From assembly GCA_938045805.1 (NCBI GenBank), contig CALIBL010000067.1, positions 1 through 64,000 of the forward strand: a DNA stretch of 64,000 nucleotides, given 5' to 3'. Below the pieces are notes generated by a model. The model searched no databases, had not been told where the DNA came from, and worked only from the letters and a program-made list of their open reading frames with translations. Positions 1 through 10,165 of this stretch are shown in pieces. Position 1 is the first letter of the stretch; each line of letters begins with the position of its first letter. Position numbers and translations under genes: made by a program. The DNA is from an uncultured Rubripirellula sp. Lineage in GTDB: Bacteria > Planctomycetota > Planctomycetia > Pirellulales > Pirellulaceae.

Positions 1-671
1 GTTTCCTCGAAAGAAACCTTTTCACTCTCCACGGCGCTGCCCGACAGGCTCCGCCGATCGCTACCTCGAATCAGGTTTTAATCCAACGCGTCTCGAGAAG
101 GACGTCGAACGATCCAGAATTGTGACGGACAGTCGGGCGACTCTGGCGATCCCCCTCAGTCCGGGCTACCTTTTCTTAGGCGGCCAGTGCAAGACTTTCA
201 TCTGCAACTAAAAATTGTGATCAGCTTTTAACGTGGCCCACTGATCAACCACGACACGCAACCTACGCTTCATTACATCCGGTCGAATCCGGTTCACCCC
301 CTTTTTGGGTTTCAAAAACTCTCTTGTTACCCAACACACTCAATGGTGCTGCAGCGAGAAACCACTCGGCGATTGCCTCATAAACTCGCTGACATCAGTA
401 TACCCCGACTTCAGCAAACTGACCATGATCAAATCTGACGGATGACACATCGGGGCGACGAGCAAACTGGAGATCCAAACGGGCCAGTCTACGGAACCAC
501 CGGCTACAAATCTTTTGAGTAACAACACAACCTAGCACGAGCCAACTTCGCATCTCAGCGTTGAAGCTCCGCACGGAGAGACTCGCTCAATTAGAAACGG
601 TATCGACCGTGCGCCGGTGTCAATCCACTGAAACCACCGCGAGACCTAACCAAGAGGATTCGGCGAAGCAC
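1..671. other. Left-edge region without a confident gene
   Basis: No recognisable gene. One plus-strand frame is open from base 2 to a TAA at 209-211, about 69 codons with no start inside the window. It could be the tail of a gene that begins outside, but I recognise no family and the composition is not decisive. The rest, up to the stop of smc at 672, has only short open frames. I see no tRNA fold and no terminator with a T-tract downstream of smc. Confidence 0.4.
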
Positions 672-3600
672 CTAAGCCGCTTCACCGCCATCATTGATCT
701 CACCGTTCTCGCTGACGTCCTCAAATCGGATCGACACCTGCTTACTGACACCCGACTCCTGCATGGTGACCCCGTACAGAGTCGTGGCCGAAGTCATTGT
801 CTTCTTGCTGTGCGTCACGATCACAAATTTTGAGTGGTCAAGGAACTCGTTTAGCACCGTAACAAACCGCCCAATATTAGCCTCGTCAAAAGGTGCATCG
901 ACCTCATCGAGCACACAGAATGGGCTCGGCCGGTATTTAAAAATCGACATCAAAAGAGCGACCGCCGTGAGCGCTTTTTCACCACCGGAAAGCAACGAAT
1001 TACTAAAGCTGGGTTTACCAGGGGGTGTTGCAACGATCTCCACACCCGCTTCGAGTGGGTCATCACTGTCTTCAAGGATCAAGTCAGCGTGCCCACCGCC
1101 AAACGATTTCCGATAGAGTTGCTGGAAGTTTTGACGAATCGCTTCCAATGTATCGAGGAATAGTCTTCTCGAATCCGCATTGATGCGTCCGATGATTCGC
1201 TGAAGAGAATCCTTCGCGGCGGAGAGATCCTGATACTGGTGATGCAACTCATCATAACGCGATTGCAGTCCCTCTAATTCCTCGAGTGCCTCCATGTTGA
1301 CGCTACTGGTTTTCTGCAACTGATTACGAAGCTGAGTGATTTCTGACTCCACCGCGCGACGATCCTCGGGCTTCTCCCAGTCCTCAGGTCGCTCGTCAGC
1401 ACGCAGGTCGATTTCGTAATCATCACGAATTCTCTCGGCCAACGTATCCCGTCTTAACTTCGCGCTATCGCGTCTTGCGGTGATCGCATGGACCGCTTCG
1501 CTAGCAGAAGCGACCTCTTTCATCGCATCTTCGCTAGCTTTCATGATTTCGCGATTATCGCGCTTGACCTGATCCGCCTTGACGGCGAGTCCCCGCAACC
1601 GTTCCTTGCACTTCTCAGAGTCCCACTGGAGTTCAGCAAGCTGACTGGTTGCATCAAGCACGCGAAGCGTGAGTTGATCAAGACGACGTCGCCCTTCAAC
1701 CGCCACCTGCCTCACCTCTTCAACCGCCGCCTCCCGTTGCGATTGATCTCGTTTCTGTTGCAGCATGGTGGCACTTAGCGCCTCCACTTTCTGCTCAGCA
1801 CGCGCCAGATCCACCGAAATCGACATGACCTCGCTGGTTGCTGACTGCAACGTCGTTTGCGACTCAGAGAGCATTTCCTCAAGGGATGCGGATTCAAGCT
1901 CAAGCCGCTCAATCTCCTGTCGCCCAAGCATCATCTCCTGATCAAGCTGAGTCGACTCCACTTTGGCGATCGAATTCTGTTCTTCAACGGACTGAATCTC
2001 TTCTCGGATGTCCTTACAGACCACACGCTGCGCATCACGTCGCTGATCGACGTGTCGCTGCTCTGCCTGTGCCGCCGCACGATCAGCGATCAAGACACGG
2101 TGTTTCTGTTCAAAACGCCCTAGAGTCGCCGTCTCCTCATCGACCTTCTCGGCTAATCGACCGGTCTCCTCCTGAGCTTGCTGCAACTGGTATTCGTAGT
2201 GTTCGATTGACTGGCTGGCCGAAGTCAACTCACTCTTGCGACTCACGAGACCGCTCGCAGAACCGACCGGTCCGACCACCATCGATCCGTCCTTTTCCAG
2301 CACCTCGCCTCGCGTTGTCACGAACCGCAACCCAGCTCCACCAAGCTTCTTCAGCCCGACCGCGATCTCCATCGAGTCGACGATCCAAGTTTTGCCGAGA
2401 AGGTGCCGTACCATCGCCGCATGTTCTGCCTTGCAACGCACCAACCGATCGGCCCGCCCAACAACACCCTTAAGTCCATCGAGCCGAATCCCCTCTCCGC
2501 TGCGAGGTCGCGGCAGTTGGTCGATTTGAAGCAATCCCACCCTGCCGTTGATGGATAACTCACCGGACACGATCGCGTCTTGAATCCCAGAGCCGTTGAC
2601 GACCAAATACTGACTTCGATCTCCCAAGGCCGCATCAATCAGCGGAGCAACTTTTACATCAACGTCCAGTTGCTCGGCGACCATCCCATGCACATCGTCG
2701 GCATAGGGTGATGCGTTTCGACGGAGGAGCTCCAAAATTGATCGAACCCCACCGGAAACACCTTCTTGACGACGCTCCAAATCTTGTAGCACATCATAGC
2801 GCTCACTCAATCCTTGAAGTCGAATCTTCAGGGCAGAGATTTCCTCGCGGCGTCGATCCAGAGTGCGGCGGCTCGATTGAAGCTCAGCGTCCGCCAATTC
2901 AATCTCTCTCATGACCGAAGAGATGGATTGCTCGACTTCTGCTACCCGCGCCGCCGACGACGTGGAACGCTGTTCCGATTCAATAAGTTGCTGCTCCGCC
3001 ACACGCAAACGTTTATCAAGACTGCCGAGCTGTCGCTTAGCCTCCGAGATTCGCTGCTCACAGCGTTGCCTTTTTGCATCGAGATCGGCCACTCGCCTCA
3101 CGTGACTCAGGTGCGTTTGTTGAACCGCGTCACGTTTGACTCGAACCGACTCCACCTCTTGTTCAATCGTATCGCGACCCTGCTCGGCAATCTTACTCCG
3201 CTTGCGAATCACATCGAGATCACTTTCGTAATGCCGAAGGCGCTCGCCCGCGTTACGTAGCTCCGCCGCCGCAGAACCGGCTCGGGTCTGCAGCAGACGG
3301 ACACGCCTAAGAGATTTAGCGATACTGGTTCTTAAATCGGCAATCGCTACTCGATCCGCATTCCGACGTCCGGAATATTCAGCGACCTGCTGAGAACAAT
3401 CACTGCGTTGTTGATCCACGCGTTGGGCTTCATCCGCAATCCCCTGCAGTTGAACCTCAGCGACTTCACGCTGCTTCTGTAACTCTTCGCGTCGAACGCC
3501 CAACGCTTGATGACGCTCAACCGCCTGCTTGAGTTCTGTCTCGGTGAATTGAAGCTCGCCACTAAACTCACCCCAGTCAGCCCACGCAAGTTGCGTCCTC

Positions 3601-4271
3601 AGTTCCTTGAGACGCTGCGTCGCCTGACGATACCGCTCGGCCTTACTCGCCTGACTCCGAATACTCTTGAGTCTCCCTCCAACCTCGTCAACGATGTCAC
3701 CAAGTCGCGTCAGATTGGACTGCACCCTCGCAAGGCGTCTCTCCGCCTCAAGCTTCTTCGCTTTGAAACGACTAATTCCAGCCGCTTCCTCAAAGATGGC
3801 TCGGCGATCCTTCGCGTTTGCTTGGAGCATCCGGTCGACTTTACCCTGCTCGATCAAGCTATACGCATCGATCCCGATACCCGTTCCTCGGATCAGGTTC
3901 TTCACATCTTTGAGTCGAACTGCCTGATTGTTAATCAGGTACTCACCCTCACCGCTCCGGTAGACACGACGAGTCACGTGGACTTCCGGCGCGTCGATCG
4001 GTAAGTTGCCACTCTGGTTATCGAAAACAATCGTCGCTTCGGCAGCACCTGAAGGACCGCGTGTCTGTGACCCTTTGAAGATCACATCAGCCATGTCTTT
4101 GCCGCGGAGACTTTTTGCGCTTTGGGAACCCAAAACCCACTTGATTGCATCAACAATATTTGACTTCCCAGACCCATTGGGTCCGACCACCACGGTGATT
4201 CCATCAGGGAAATCGAAACGCGTCCGATCCGCGAAGCTTTTGAAACCGGCAAGCTCAAGTGCTTTTAGCAT
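672..4271 (-). CDS. smc: Chromosome segregation/condensation ATPase SMC
   Basis: Structural maintenance of chromosomes protein, the ATPase core of bacterial condensin, which organises and helps segregate the nucleoid. At 1199 residues it has the usual family length and layout. The N-terminal ATPase head carries the P-loop GPNGSGKS at residues 30-37. Long charged coiled-coil arms follow on both sides of a hinge with glycine-rich segments near residues 510-680. The C-terminal head has the ABC signature LLSGGEK near residue 1095 and the Walker B stretch CVLDEVDAPFDEAN. The ATG start sits directly before the canonical MLKALELAGFKSF opening, with no clear Shine-Dalgarno. No scpA or scpB is adjacent. 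Family assignment is secure. Confidence 0.98.
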   Translation of the reverse strand: MLKALELAGFKSFADRTRFDFPDGITVVVGPNGSGKSNIVDAIKWVLGSQSAKSLRGKDMADVIFKGSQTRGPSGAAEATIVFDNQSGNLPIDAPEVHVTRRVYRSGEGEYLINNQAVRLKDVKNLIRGTGIGIDAYSLIEQGKVDRMLQANAKDRRAIFEEAAGISRFKAKKLEAERRLARVQSNLTRLGDIVDEVGGRLKSIRSQASKAERYRQATQRLKELRTQLAWADWGEFSGELQFTETELKQAVERHQALGVRREELQKQREVAEVQLQGIADEAQRVDQQRSDCSQQVAEYSGRRNADRVAIADLRTSIAKSLRRVRLLQTRAGSAAAELRNAGERLRHYESDLDVIRKRSKIAEQGRDTIEQEVESVRVKRDAVQQTHLSHVRRVADLDAKRQRCEQRISEAKRQLGSLDKRLRVAEQQLIESEQRSTSSAARVAEVEQSISSVMREIELADAELQSSRRTLDRRREEISALKIRLQGLSERYDVLQDLERRQEGVSGGVRSILELLRRNASPYADDVHGMVAEQLDVDVKVAPLIDAALGDRSQYLVVNGSGIQDAIVSGELSINGRVGLLQIDQLPRPRSGEGIRLDGLKGVVGRADRLVRCKAEHAAMVRHLLGKTWIVDSMEIAVGLKKLGGAGLRFVTTRGEVLEKDGSMVVGPVGSASGLVSRKSELTSASQSIEHYEYQLQQAQEETGRLAEKVDEETATLGRFEQKHRVLIADRAAAQAEQRHVDQRRDAQRVVCKDIREEIQSVEEQNSIAKVESTQLDQEMMLGRQEIERLELESASLEEMLSESQTTLQSATSEVMSISVDLARAEQKVEALSATMLQQKRDQSQREAAVEEVRQVAVEGRRRLDQLTLRVLDATSQLAELQWDSEKCKERLRGLAVKADQVKRDNREIMKASEDAMKEVASASEAVHAITARRDSAKLRRDTLAERIRDDYEIDLRADERPEDWEKPEDRRAVESEITQLRNQLQKTSSVNMEALEELEGLQSRYDELHHQYQDLSAAKDSLQRIIGRINADSRRLFLDTLEAIRQNFQQLYRKSFGGGHADLILEDSDDPLEAGVEIVATPPGKPSFSNSLLSGGEKALTAVALLMSIFKYRPSPFCVLDEVDAPFDEANIGRFVTVLNEFLDHSKFVIVTHSKKTMTSATTLYGVTMQESGVSKQVSIRFEDVSENGEINDGGEAA

Positions 4272-4825
4272 ACGGTGAAGAATTCGGGTTCGGTTTCAAA
4301 TAACAAAAAAGACGGCTTTTTGCGAAGAAAGCTCCTATACATAGAGTAAATCAAACCCCGCTCATCTCCTAGCGCTGTTTTGTCAAAACCCCCCCGAGAC
4401 AGCGACGCGCGCTCATCAATCGCTTGCCGATCGTCCAGAAATCCGTCGAGAACCCTACGAAACACTTTCAAATTCCATCTCGCGGGCTTGCTGATGCTCT
4501 TTCGGCCAAAATCTGTTCCGGACCTACAACTCGCAACGCACTGCTCGCAGTCAGGAGGTGTGGAGAAAATGGGCAAAATAACAGCTTTGCCTCGAAATGA
4601 CTCATCGCTTTTTTTTGCACTGCTAGTCACTCCACCAGCAGCCTAGCCGTCGGGACGGGATTGGTGAGATGGGATGACCGGTCTACACTGCCACCTGATC
4701 CTCAGCGGCTTCATCATCATCTACAGACTCAGTTCATTCGCCCGAGTGACCACCATCATCTTCGCTGGATTTGAACTCGAAACAACGCTTCACTACCACT
4801 AGCCATCGATTGCCCCAATCCATCC
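4272..4825. other. Intergenic region between smc and the SUI1 gene
   Basis: This 554-base stretch separates the divergent smc and SUI1-like genes and should hold both promoters. A 121-codon minus-strand frame (4265-4630) overlaps the smc start, but it looks like chance: no domain, no ribosome site, and composition unlike its neighbours. I could not pick out a convincing -35/-10 pair or an operator. Confidence 0.4.
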
Positions 4826-5173
4826 ATGTCTCGACTTTTCGCTGGTACACCTTTCGACATTCCGCCGACCTGCGACCGCTGTGGAAAAATGGAAGAAGAC
4901 TGCGATTGCCCACCGTTGGAGCAGACCCCAAACTGGCTACCAGCTAACCGTCAGCGAGCCAAAGTGCGACTGGATCGACGCAAGGCTCAACGGGTGGTGA
5001 CCGTTGTTTGGGGACTAGCCGCCGATGAAACTGACCTACGTGCTCTACTGAGCGAATTGAAAATAGCATGCGGCGCTGGTGGATCGCTGCAGGACGATAA
5101 GATTGAAATTCAGGGTGATCACCTTGCTCGTGTCACCGACAAATTGCAACAGATCGGATATCGTGTTGGATAG
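4826..5173 (+). CDS. SUI1/eIF1-like translation factor with Cys-rich N-terminus
   Basis: A 115-residue protein. Its C-terminal two thirds (about residues 45-115) match the SUI1/eIF1 fold seen in bacterial YciH-type proteins. The visible signs are a basic strand around RRKAQRVVTVVWGL, a glycine-rich turn CGAGGS, and the closing HLARVTDKLQQIGYRVG. The family binds near the ribosomal P site and influences start-codon fidelity; its bacterial role is only partly known. The N-terminus adds CDRCG and a CDC pair (near residues 18-30), which suggests a small metal-binding knuckle. The start is the ATG before SRLFAGTPF; no Shine-Dalgarno is evident. The next gene begins 56 bases downstream on the same strand, so they may share a transcript. 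Confidence 0.85.
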   Translation: MSRLFAGTPFDIPPTCDRCGKMEEDCDCPPLEQTPNWLPANRQRAKVRLDRRKAQRVVTVVWGLAADETDLRALLSELKIACGAGGSLQDDKIEIQGDHLARVTDKLQQIGYRVG

Positions 5174-5229
5174 AACTTTGGCCTGACGATGACAGTTAGT
5201 CCATCAATCATGTGATAATCTGTCCAGCG

Positions 5230-6303
5230 ATGCAGTCACTCAAACGTCAAACCATCGACATTCCTCTGTGGGTCGCCCAAATGACGGCTCCACTTATGTT
5301 CGGTGTAGCGATCACTTTTCTGGTCTGCCAAGCGACTTTAGTGGTTCTTTGGATTGACGTTCCACAGTTCACCGAAAGTGCTCGAGCCTTTCTTCTCGAA
5401 CAGCCCAAAGAATTCAGAACAGAAGCGGAGAAACTGCTCACCGTTACCTCGATCGATCGCAATCTGAAAACCTTTGCTCTCGGAGTCACTTTCGCCTTGT
5501 GGCCGCTAGTGATTGCTGAATCCGTTTTTCACTTGCTTACCAGAAGCTGGAAAAAGTCGGAGCGACGCTTTCATTATTTCAGCTTACTCTTTTGCGTTTG
5601 CCCGTCACTGCGAATCTGTGCGAGAAGCCCGGAGATGGACTACCGGATCTGGCTTCCGGGGATGGGCTGGCGACATCCCAATAAACGATTGCGTCGCAGA
5701 CTGGAACGAAGATTCAGTCTGCCAATGTTCTTAATCGCACTGATGATTCTTCCGGTACTCCTGGTGGAATATTTCCTCAAAGCTCAGGTGATCTCACATC
5801 CCTCATTGAGAGTGGCAATCCATATTAGCACGGGCATTATCTGGTTTGCTTTTGCTTTTGAATTCATCGTCCTTGTCGCGGTGGCCCAAAAAAAGTTTGC
5901 GTATTGCAAAACTCATTGGCTGGACATTGTGATCATTCTGCTGCCACTGTTTTCATTTCTTCGAACACTGCAAGTAATGAGGGCCTCGCAGATCAGCAAG
6001 ATGGCGAGGGTTTATCGGCTAAGAGGAACGGCAGTTCGAGCCCTGCGAGCCTTGATCCTACTTGAATTTTTTCAACGCTTCGCAGGACGCGACACTGCGG
6101 TAAGGATTGACCGCATGGAAAAGCAGCTTGAAGAAGTTGAACTGCAGGCAAAGATCCTCCGTCGCCGCATCGGATTTCTCAGAAATATCCTCCGGCAGGA
6201 AGAAGAAACTCGAAGGTCTGAAATCAAGCATGACGGCGCAAAATCTGACAAAGAAGTGGATGCCGTGCCGTCTCCCTCCGCCACAAACGGCGGCAATGAC
6301 TGA
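5230..6303 (+). CDS. Voltage-sensor-like membrane protein with C-terminal coiled coil
   Basis: A predicted inner-membrane protein of 357 residues. Two hydrophobic segments near the N-terminus (about 15-40 and 80-105) are followed by a four-helix block from about residue 165. The last part of that block contains a WLDIVIILLPLF helix, then a positively charged helix with basic residues in the K-x-x-R-x-x-R pattern (KMARVYR). This resembles the S1-S4 voltage-sensor module of ion-transport proteins. No S5-pore-S6 segment follows; the chain runs instead into a charged heptad-like coiled coil (about residues 285-330) and a polar tail. An in-frame GTG at 5212 exists, but the ATG at 5230 starts closer to the first basic/hydrophobic segment. 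Channel function is inference. Confidence 0.6.
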   Translation: MQSLKRQTIDIPLWVAQMTAPLMFGVAITFLVCQATLVVLWIDVPQFTESARAFLLEQPKEFRTEAEKLLTVTSIDRNLKTFALGVTFALWPLVIAESVFHLLTRSWKKSERRFHYFSLLFCVCPSLRICARSPEMDYRIWLPGMGWRHPNKRLRRRLERRFSLPMFLIALMILPVLLVEYFLKAQVISHPSLRVAIHISTGIIWFAFAFEFIVLVAVAQKKFAYCKTHWLDIVIILLPLFSFLRTLQVMRASQISKMARVYRLRGTAVRALRALILLEFFQRFAGRDTAVRIDRMEKQLEEVELQAKILRRRIGFLRNILRQEEETRRSEIKHDGAKSDKEVDAVPSPSATNGGND

Positions 6304-6485
6304 TCGGTCGCCACCGCCCGAGCTAGCGATCAAGAGCCGATTCACCGCGAAAAACGTGTCACAAGCCGTAAAACCGCGAGGAAATCCAAGCGGACAGGGC
6401 AACTAATGTCGGCATAGGGCTACCAAACGGTTTAAACTAGGGCATAGCACGGTTGCTATCCGCCCCCCCTCCCTCCGCAGCGCCC

Positions 6486-8732
6486 ATGGCCCACCTGCTG
6501 CCAAATCAAATTATCCTCGCATCAGTCCTGTTCGCGTTGATTTCAGGGATCGCTACCGGTGCAGAATCGACACCGGTGGCAGCAAAGCGGCAAGCCGAGG
6601 CGGGTAGAACATCGTCAGATAGCTCCTTGATCAGTTTCGAGCTCGATGTGCAACCGATCCTTGCAGCATACGGCTGCAACTCGGGACCCTGCCACGGGAA
6701 ACAACGTGGACAAAACGGGTTCCAGTTATCGCTCCTAGGTTTTGATTCCGATTTTGATTACGCGTCACTCAGCCAAGACGCGCGGGGTCGACGTCTATTT
6801 CCTTCAGCACCCTCGCAAAGCCTTCTGTTGCGTAAGGCGATTGGAAGTGATCCTCATGGTGGAGGCAAACGTTTTGACACCAACAGCGAAGCCTATAACA
6901 CCCTCTACCGATGGATCAATCAAGGAGCGACGAGGCGGGTAGCCGGAGAGCCAACACTCGCCAAGGTGGAATTGGAGCAAACAGACTTTATCCTCGGAAC
7001 CGGCGAAGATGCTGATCTAAAAACCGTGGCCACCTACAGCGATGGGTCCACTCGTGATGTGACCACACTGACAACCTACCTCTCCAACGACGATGCGACG
7101 GCATCGGTGAATCCCAACGGTCAGATATCGGCAGGTGATCTACCGGGCGAAACCGCAATCATGGTGCGGTACATGAATCACATCTGCGTTGCCAATATTA
7201 TGATCCCTCGCGCCACCCCCGTTGATGCTGAGAAGTTCGCCAAGCGGCCCAAGAACAATTACATCGATGAGCTCATTTACAGCAAACTTGCAACGCAGCA
7301 GATTGAACCGTCCTCGGAGGCTTTGGAGCACGTTTTTGTTCGTCGAGTTCATCAAGATTTAATTGGGCGATTACCCAGCGTCGACGAAGCACGGGAATAC
7401 TTTCGTTCCGACGAAACGAATCGCCGTGAGCGGCTCGTTGATTCACTGCTGAATCGTCGAGAGTATGCGGATCACTGGTCAGGTTACTGGGCGGATCTTT
7501 TGAGGCCTAATCCTTACCGTGTCGGCATCAAGGCGGTCCTCAATTACGACAACTGGATAAGGGAACAGTTCCGTGAGAACGTCCCCTATGACGATTTTGT
7601 TCGACAGTTGGTGACGGCCAAGGGAAGCACATGGCAGAACGGGGCGGCGACGATGTTTCGTGATCGCCGAAGCCCCGATGAGATCACCACCATTGTGAGT
7701 CAATTATTTCTTGGCATTCGACTCGAATGTGCAAAATGCCACCATCACCCTTTCGAAAGTTACAGCCAAGAAAACTTCTATCAATTCGCGGCTTACTTTG
7801 CCAAAGTCGGACGTAAAGGCACCGGTCTGTCGCCACCGATCTCCGGTGGCGAAGAGATTGTGATGTCCGTGGACAGCGGCGAAGTCAAACATCCAATCAG
7901 CGGTGAATCGCTAGCCCCAGAGCCGCTCTACGAGGCGAACCACCAAGTGGATGAGTCCGATCCACGTGAGACCTTTGCAAATTGGCTGACTTCAACGGAG
8001 AACGATTATTTCGCCAAGGTGCAGGTCAATCGACTTTGGGCATCGCTCATGGGACGTGGGCTGGTCGAACCGGTGGATGATCTCCGAAGCACCAATCCCG
8101 CCACCAACCCGCAACTACTGGACGCCTTGGCCAAGGACTTTCAAGACTCCGGCTACGATCAGAAACACATCCTAAAGACCATCACCCTGTCCCATGTGTA
8201 CTCCCATCAATCGCAGCCAACCTCCTCAAATGCATCAGATCGCGTGAATTACTCACGACACTATCGACATCGAGTCCGTGCCGAAGTCCTCCTTGATGCG
8301 ATCGCAGATTTTACCGAGACCACCCCCAACATGCAGGCGATGCCACCCGGTGCTCGAGCCAATCAAGTTTGGACCACCCGCGTTGACTCGGTGTTCCTAG
8401 ATACCTTTGGTCGCCCTAACGAAAACCAAGATCCACCCTGCGAGCGAACTCCAGACTCAACGATGACCCAATCACTGCACCTGATGAACTCCCGCGAGCT
8501 GGACTCTAGAATCAAGGATCCTGGGGGTCGTGCAGCTCGACTGGCCAAATCAGAGCAATCGATCGAGCAGGTGATCGAAGAGCTTTACCTCGCTGCATTC
8601 ACTCGATTTCCTTCGGCCGAGGAGAGCGAGTTTGCTGTGAACCTTGTGAAACAAAGTGAATCCAAACAGTCAGGGATCGAAGACCTGATGTGGGCGATGA
8701 TTAACGCCCCTGAATTTTCCATTCAGGATTAG
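6486..8732 (+). CDS. Secreted DUF1549/DUF1553 protein with Ig-like and haem-type motifs
   Basis: A planctomycete-type secreted protein of 748 residues. An N-terminal signal segment (about residues 1-28) is followed by a cytochrome-like region whose motif is CNSGPCH, a C-x4-CH variant rather than C-x2-CH. Next come an Ig-like BIG2-type stretch (about 165-240) and the DUF1549 domain from NYIDELIYSKL. A canonical CAKCH then sits within LECAKCHHHPFE, and the C-terminal DUF1553 domain includes the NRLWASLMGRGLVEP stretch. The family is numerous in planctomycetes and its function is unknown. A TTG start at 6453 is possible, but the ATG at 6486 gives a cleaner signal peptide. The next gene's ribosome site overlaps this stop codon, so the two are probably translationally coupled. 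Confidence 0.9.
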   Translation: MAHLLPNQIILASVLFALISGIATGAESTPVAAKRQAEAGRTSSDSSLISFELDVQPILAAYGCNSGPCHGKQRGQNGFQLSLLGFDSDFDYASLSQDARGRRLFPSAPSQSLLLRKAIGSDPHGGGKRFDTNSEAYNTLYRWINQGATRRVAGEPTLAKVELEQTDFILGTGEDADLKTVATYSDGSTRDVTTLTTYLSNDDATASVNPNGQISAGDLPGETAIMVRYMNHICVANIMIPRATPVDAEKFAKRPKNNYIDELIYSKLATQQIEPSSEALEHVFVRRVHQDLIGRLPSVDEAREYFRSDETNRRERLVDSLLNRREYADHWSGYWADLLRPNPYRVGIKAVLNYDNWIREQFRENVPYDDFVRQLVTAKGSTWQNGAATMFRDRRSPDEITTIVSQLFLGIRLECAKCHHHPFESYSQENFYQFAAYFAKVGRKGTGLSPPISGGEEIVMSVDSGEVKHPISGESLAPEPLYEANHQVDESDPRETFANWLTSTENDYFAKVQVNRLWASLMGRGLVEPVDDLRSTNPATNPQLLDALAKDFQDSGYDQKHILKTITLSHVYSHQSQPTSSNASDRVNYSRHYRHRVRAEVLLDAIADFTETTPNMQAMPPGARANQVWTTRVDSVFLDTFGRPNENQDPPCERTPDSTMTQSLHLMNSRELDSRIKDPGGRAARLAKSEQSIEQVIEELYLAAFTRFPSAEESEFAVNLVKQSESKQSGIEDLMWAMINAPEFSIQD

Positions 8733-8745
8733 GAGCAACCGAAAG

Positions 8746-10164
8746 ATGTTCTCAATTCCACGTCCAAGCGGTAACACGTCGGATCACTCATTGGCGTTTT
8801 CAATGAGTACCCAATCGCGACCACATCGCAGCTTTGGAAACCAGAACTGCGAGGGAATCACCCGTCGAGACAGTATCAAACTTGGGCTTGGCGGCTTGGT
8901 TGCAGGCGGCCTGTCCGGTGCATTGCAAGCCACCAATGCCTTGGCTTCCACCTCGTCATCCGCAGGGAAACGCCAAGCAGATGCGTGCATTCTGATTTGG
9001 ATGGATGGTGGCCCGAGCCACTATGAAACCTTTGACCCCAAGCCCGACGCCCCCGCTGAGATCCGCGGCGAGTTTAGCCCGATCGCCACCCAGACCCCGG
9101 GCATTCATTTCTCGCAACTCATGACAAAACTCGCCGGCATCACCGACGATCTCGCGATCGTCCGTTCCATCCGACATGATCAGGGAAATCATGGCGCTGG
9201 CAATCATTACATGATGACCGGTGCACCACCGAGAATCCCGGTTGGCTGCGGTGCCTTTGTTAGTTTTCATCCAAGCCTCGGGAGTGTGGTCTCGCGAGAG
9301 GTGGGAGCGCCGGAAGGCATTCCCGCTTATTTCTCAATGCCCAATATGTCTCGGTCTGGTGGTCCCCATTTCCTCGGTGCGAGGCACGCGCCGTTTGTGG
9401 TACCGGACGATCCCAACTCAAGTTCATTTCGGGTTCGAGATGTCACTCTGCCCAATGGATTGAGCGAAGGACGTTTTGAGTCTCGCCAGGCAATTCGACA
9501 CCAGATCGATCAAATGGTTCGAATCACCGAAGAAGCGGCGGGAGATCCAGTGCTCGCCTCGGACGAGTTCTTCGCGCAAGGACTCCAACTGATCAGCAGT
9601 TCTCAGGCGCAAGCAGCGTTTGATATTCATCAAGAGTCGGGAGCCATTCGAGAAGCCTACGGTCGACATCCTTTCGGGCAGCGTGCCTTGCTTGCTCGTC
9701 GCCTCGTCAGCGCCGGTGTTCCCTTTGTAACGCTCTATCATGGCGGGTGGGATCATCATACGGACATCTTCAAGTCGTTCGAATCGAAAATACCACCGTT
9801 TGAATCCACCATTGCCGCTTTGATTTCCGACCTCAAACAACAGGGGATGCTCGAACGAACCCTAGTGATTGCACTTGGTGAGTTTGGCAGGACACCCAAG
9901 ATTAACGACCGTGGTGGTCGAGATCACTGGTCCAATGCCATGAGTGTCATGTTTGCCGGTGGTGGTACACCCGGTGGTCAGGTGATCGGCGCTACGGATC
10001 GACAAGGTTACGCGGCAGTTGAACGTGTTCTCTCCCCTGAAAATTTCGTTTCAACCGTCTACGCGAAGCTGGGTATCAATCCGGGTCAACTCATGTACAC
10101 GCCGGATGGTCGCCCTGTTCACCTTGTCAGCGATGAAACTCCGATCACGGAACTGATGGGTTAA
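8746..10164 (+). CDS. DUF1501 family secreted protein
   Basis: A 472-residue DUF1501 protein, a family with a sulfatase/alkaline-phosphatase-like fold usually found next to DUF1549/DUF1553 proteins. TRRDSIKLG followed by a glycine-rich hydrophobic stretch near residues 38-65 looks like a Tat export signal. Recognisable family segments are IWMDGGPSHYETFDPK, RHDQGNHGAGNHYM, LYHGGWDHH and LGEFGRTPKINDRGGRDHW, all rich in potential metal-binding Asp and His. An AGGAG ribosome site at 8731-8735 overlaps the upstream stop and supports the ATG at 8746. A second in-frame ATG lies at 8803. The biochemical role is not established; pairing with the upstream haem-motif protein suggests joint export and action at the cell surface or periplasm. 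Confidence 0.92.
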   Translation: MFSIPRPSGNTSDHSLAFSMSTQSRPHRSFGNQNCEGITRRDSIKLGLGGLVAGGLSGALQATNALASTSSSAGKRQADACILIWMDGGPSHYETFDPKPDAPAEIRGEFSPIATQTPGIHFSQLMTKLAGITDDLAIVRSIRHDQGNHGAGNHYMMTGAPPRIPVGCGAFVSFHPSLGSVVSREVGAPEGIPAYFSMPNMSRSGGPHFLGARHAPFVVPDDPNSSSFRVRDVTLPNGLSEGRFESRQAIRHQIDQMVRITEEAAGDPVLASDEFFAQGLQLISSSQAQAAFDIHQESGAIREAYGRHPFGQRALLARRLVSAGVPFVTLYHGGWDHHTDIFKSFESKIPPFESTIAALISDLKQQGMLERTLVIALGEFGRTPKINDRGGRDHWSNAMSVMFAGGGTPGGQVIGATDRQGYAAVERVLSPENFVSTVYAKLGINPGQLMYTPDGRPVHLVSDETPITELMG

Positions 10165-10165
10165 C

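Noticed and set aside
4265-4630. A 121-codon minus-strand frame upstream of smc
   Set aside because: It overlaps the smc start, has no domain and no ribosome site, and its composition looks random.
4740-4800. A tRNA-like T-loop string on the minus strand (GAGTTCAAATCC)
   Set aside because: The flanking bases do not pair as a T-stem and no acceptor or anticodon arms fit.
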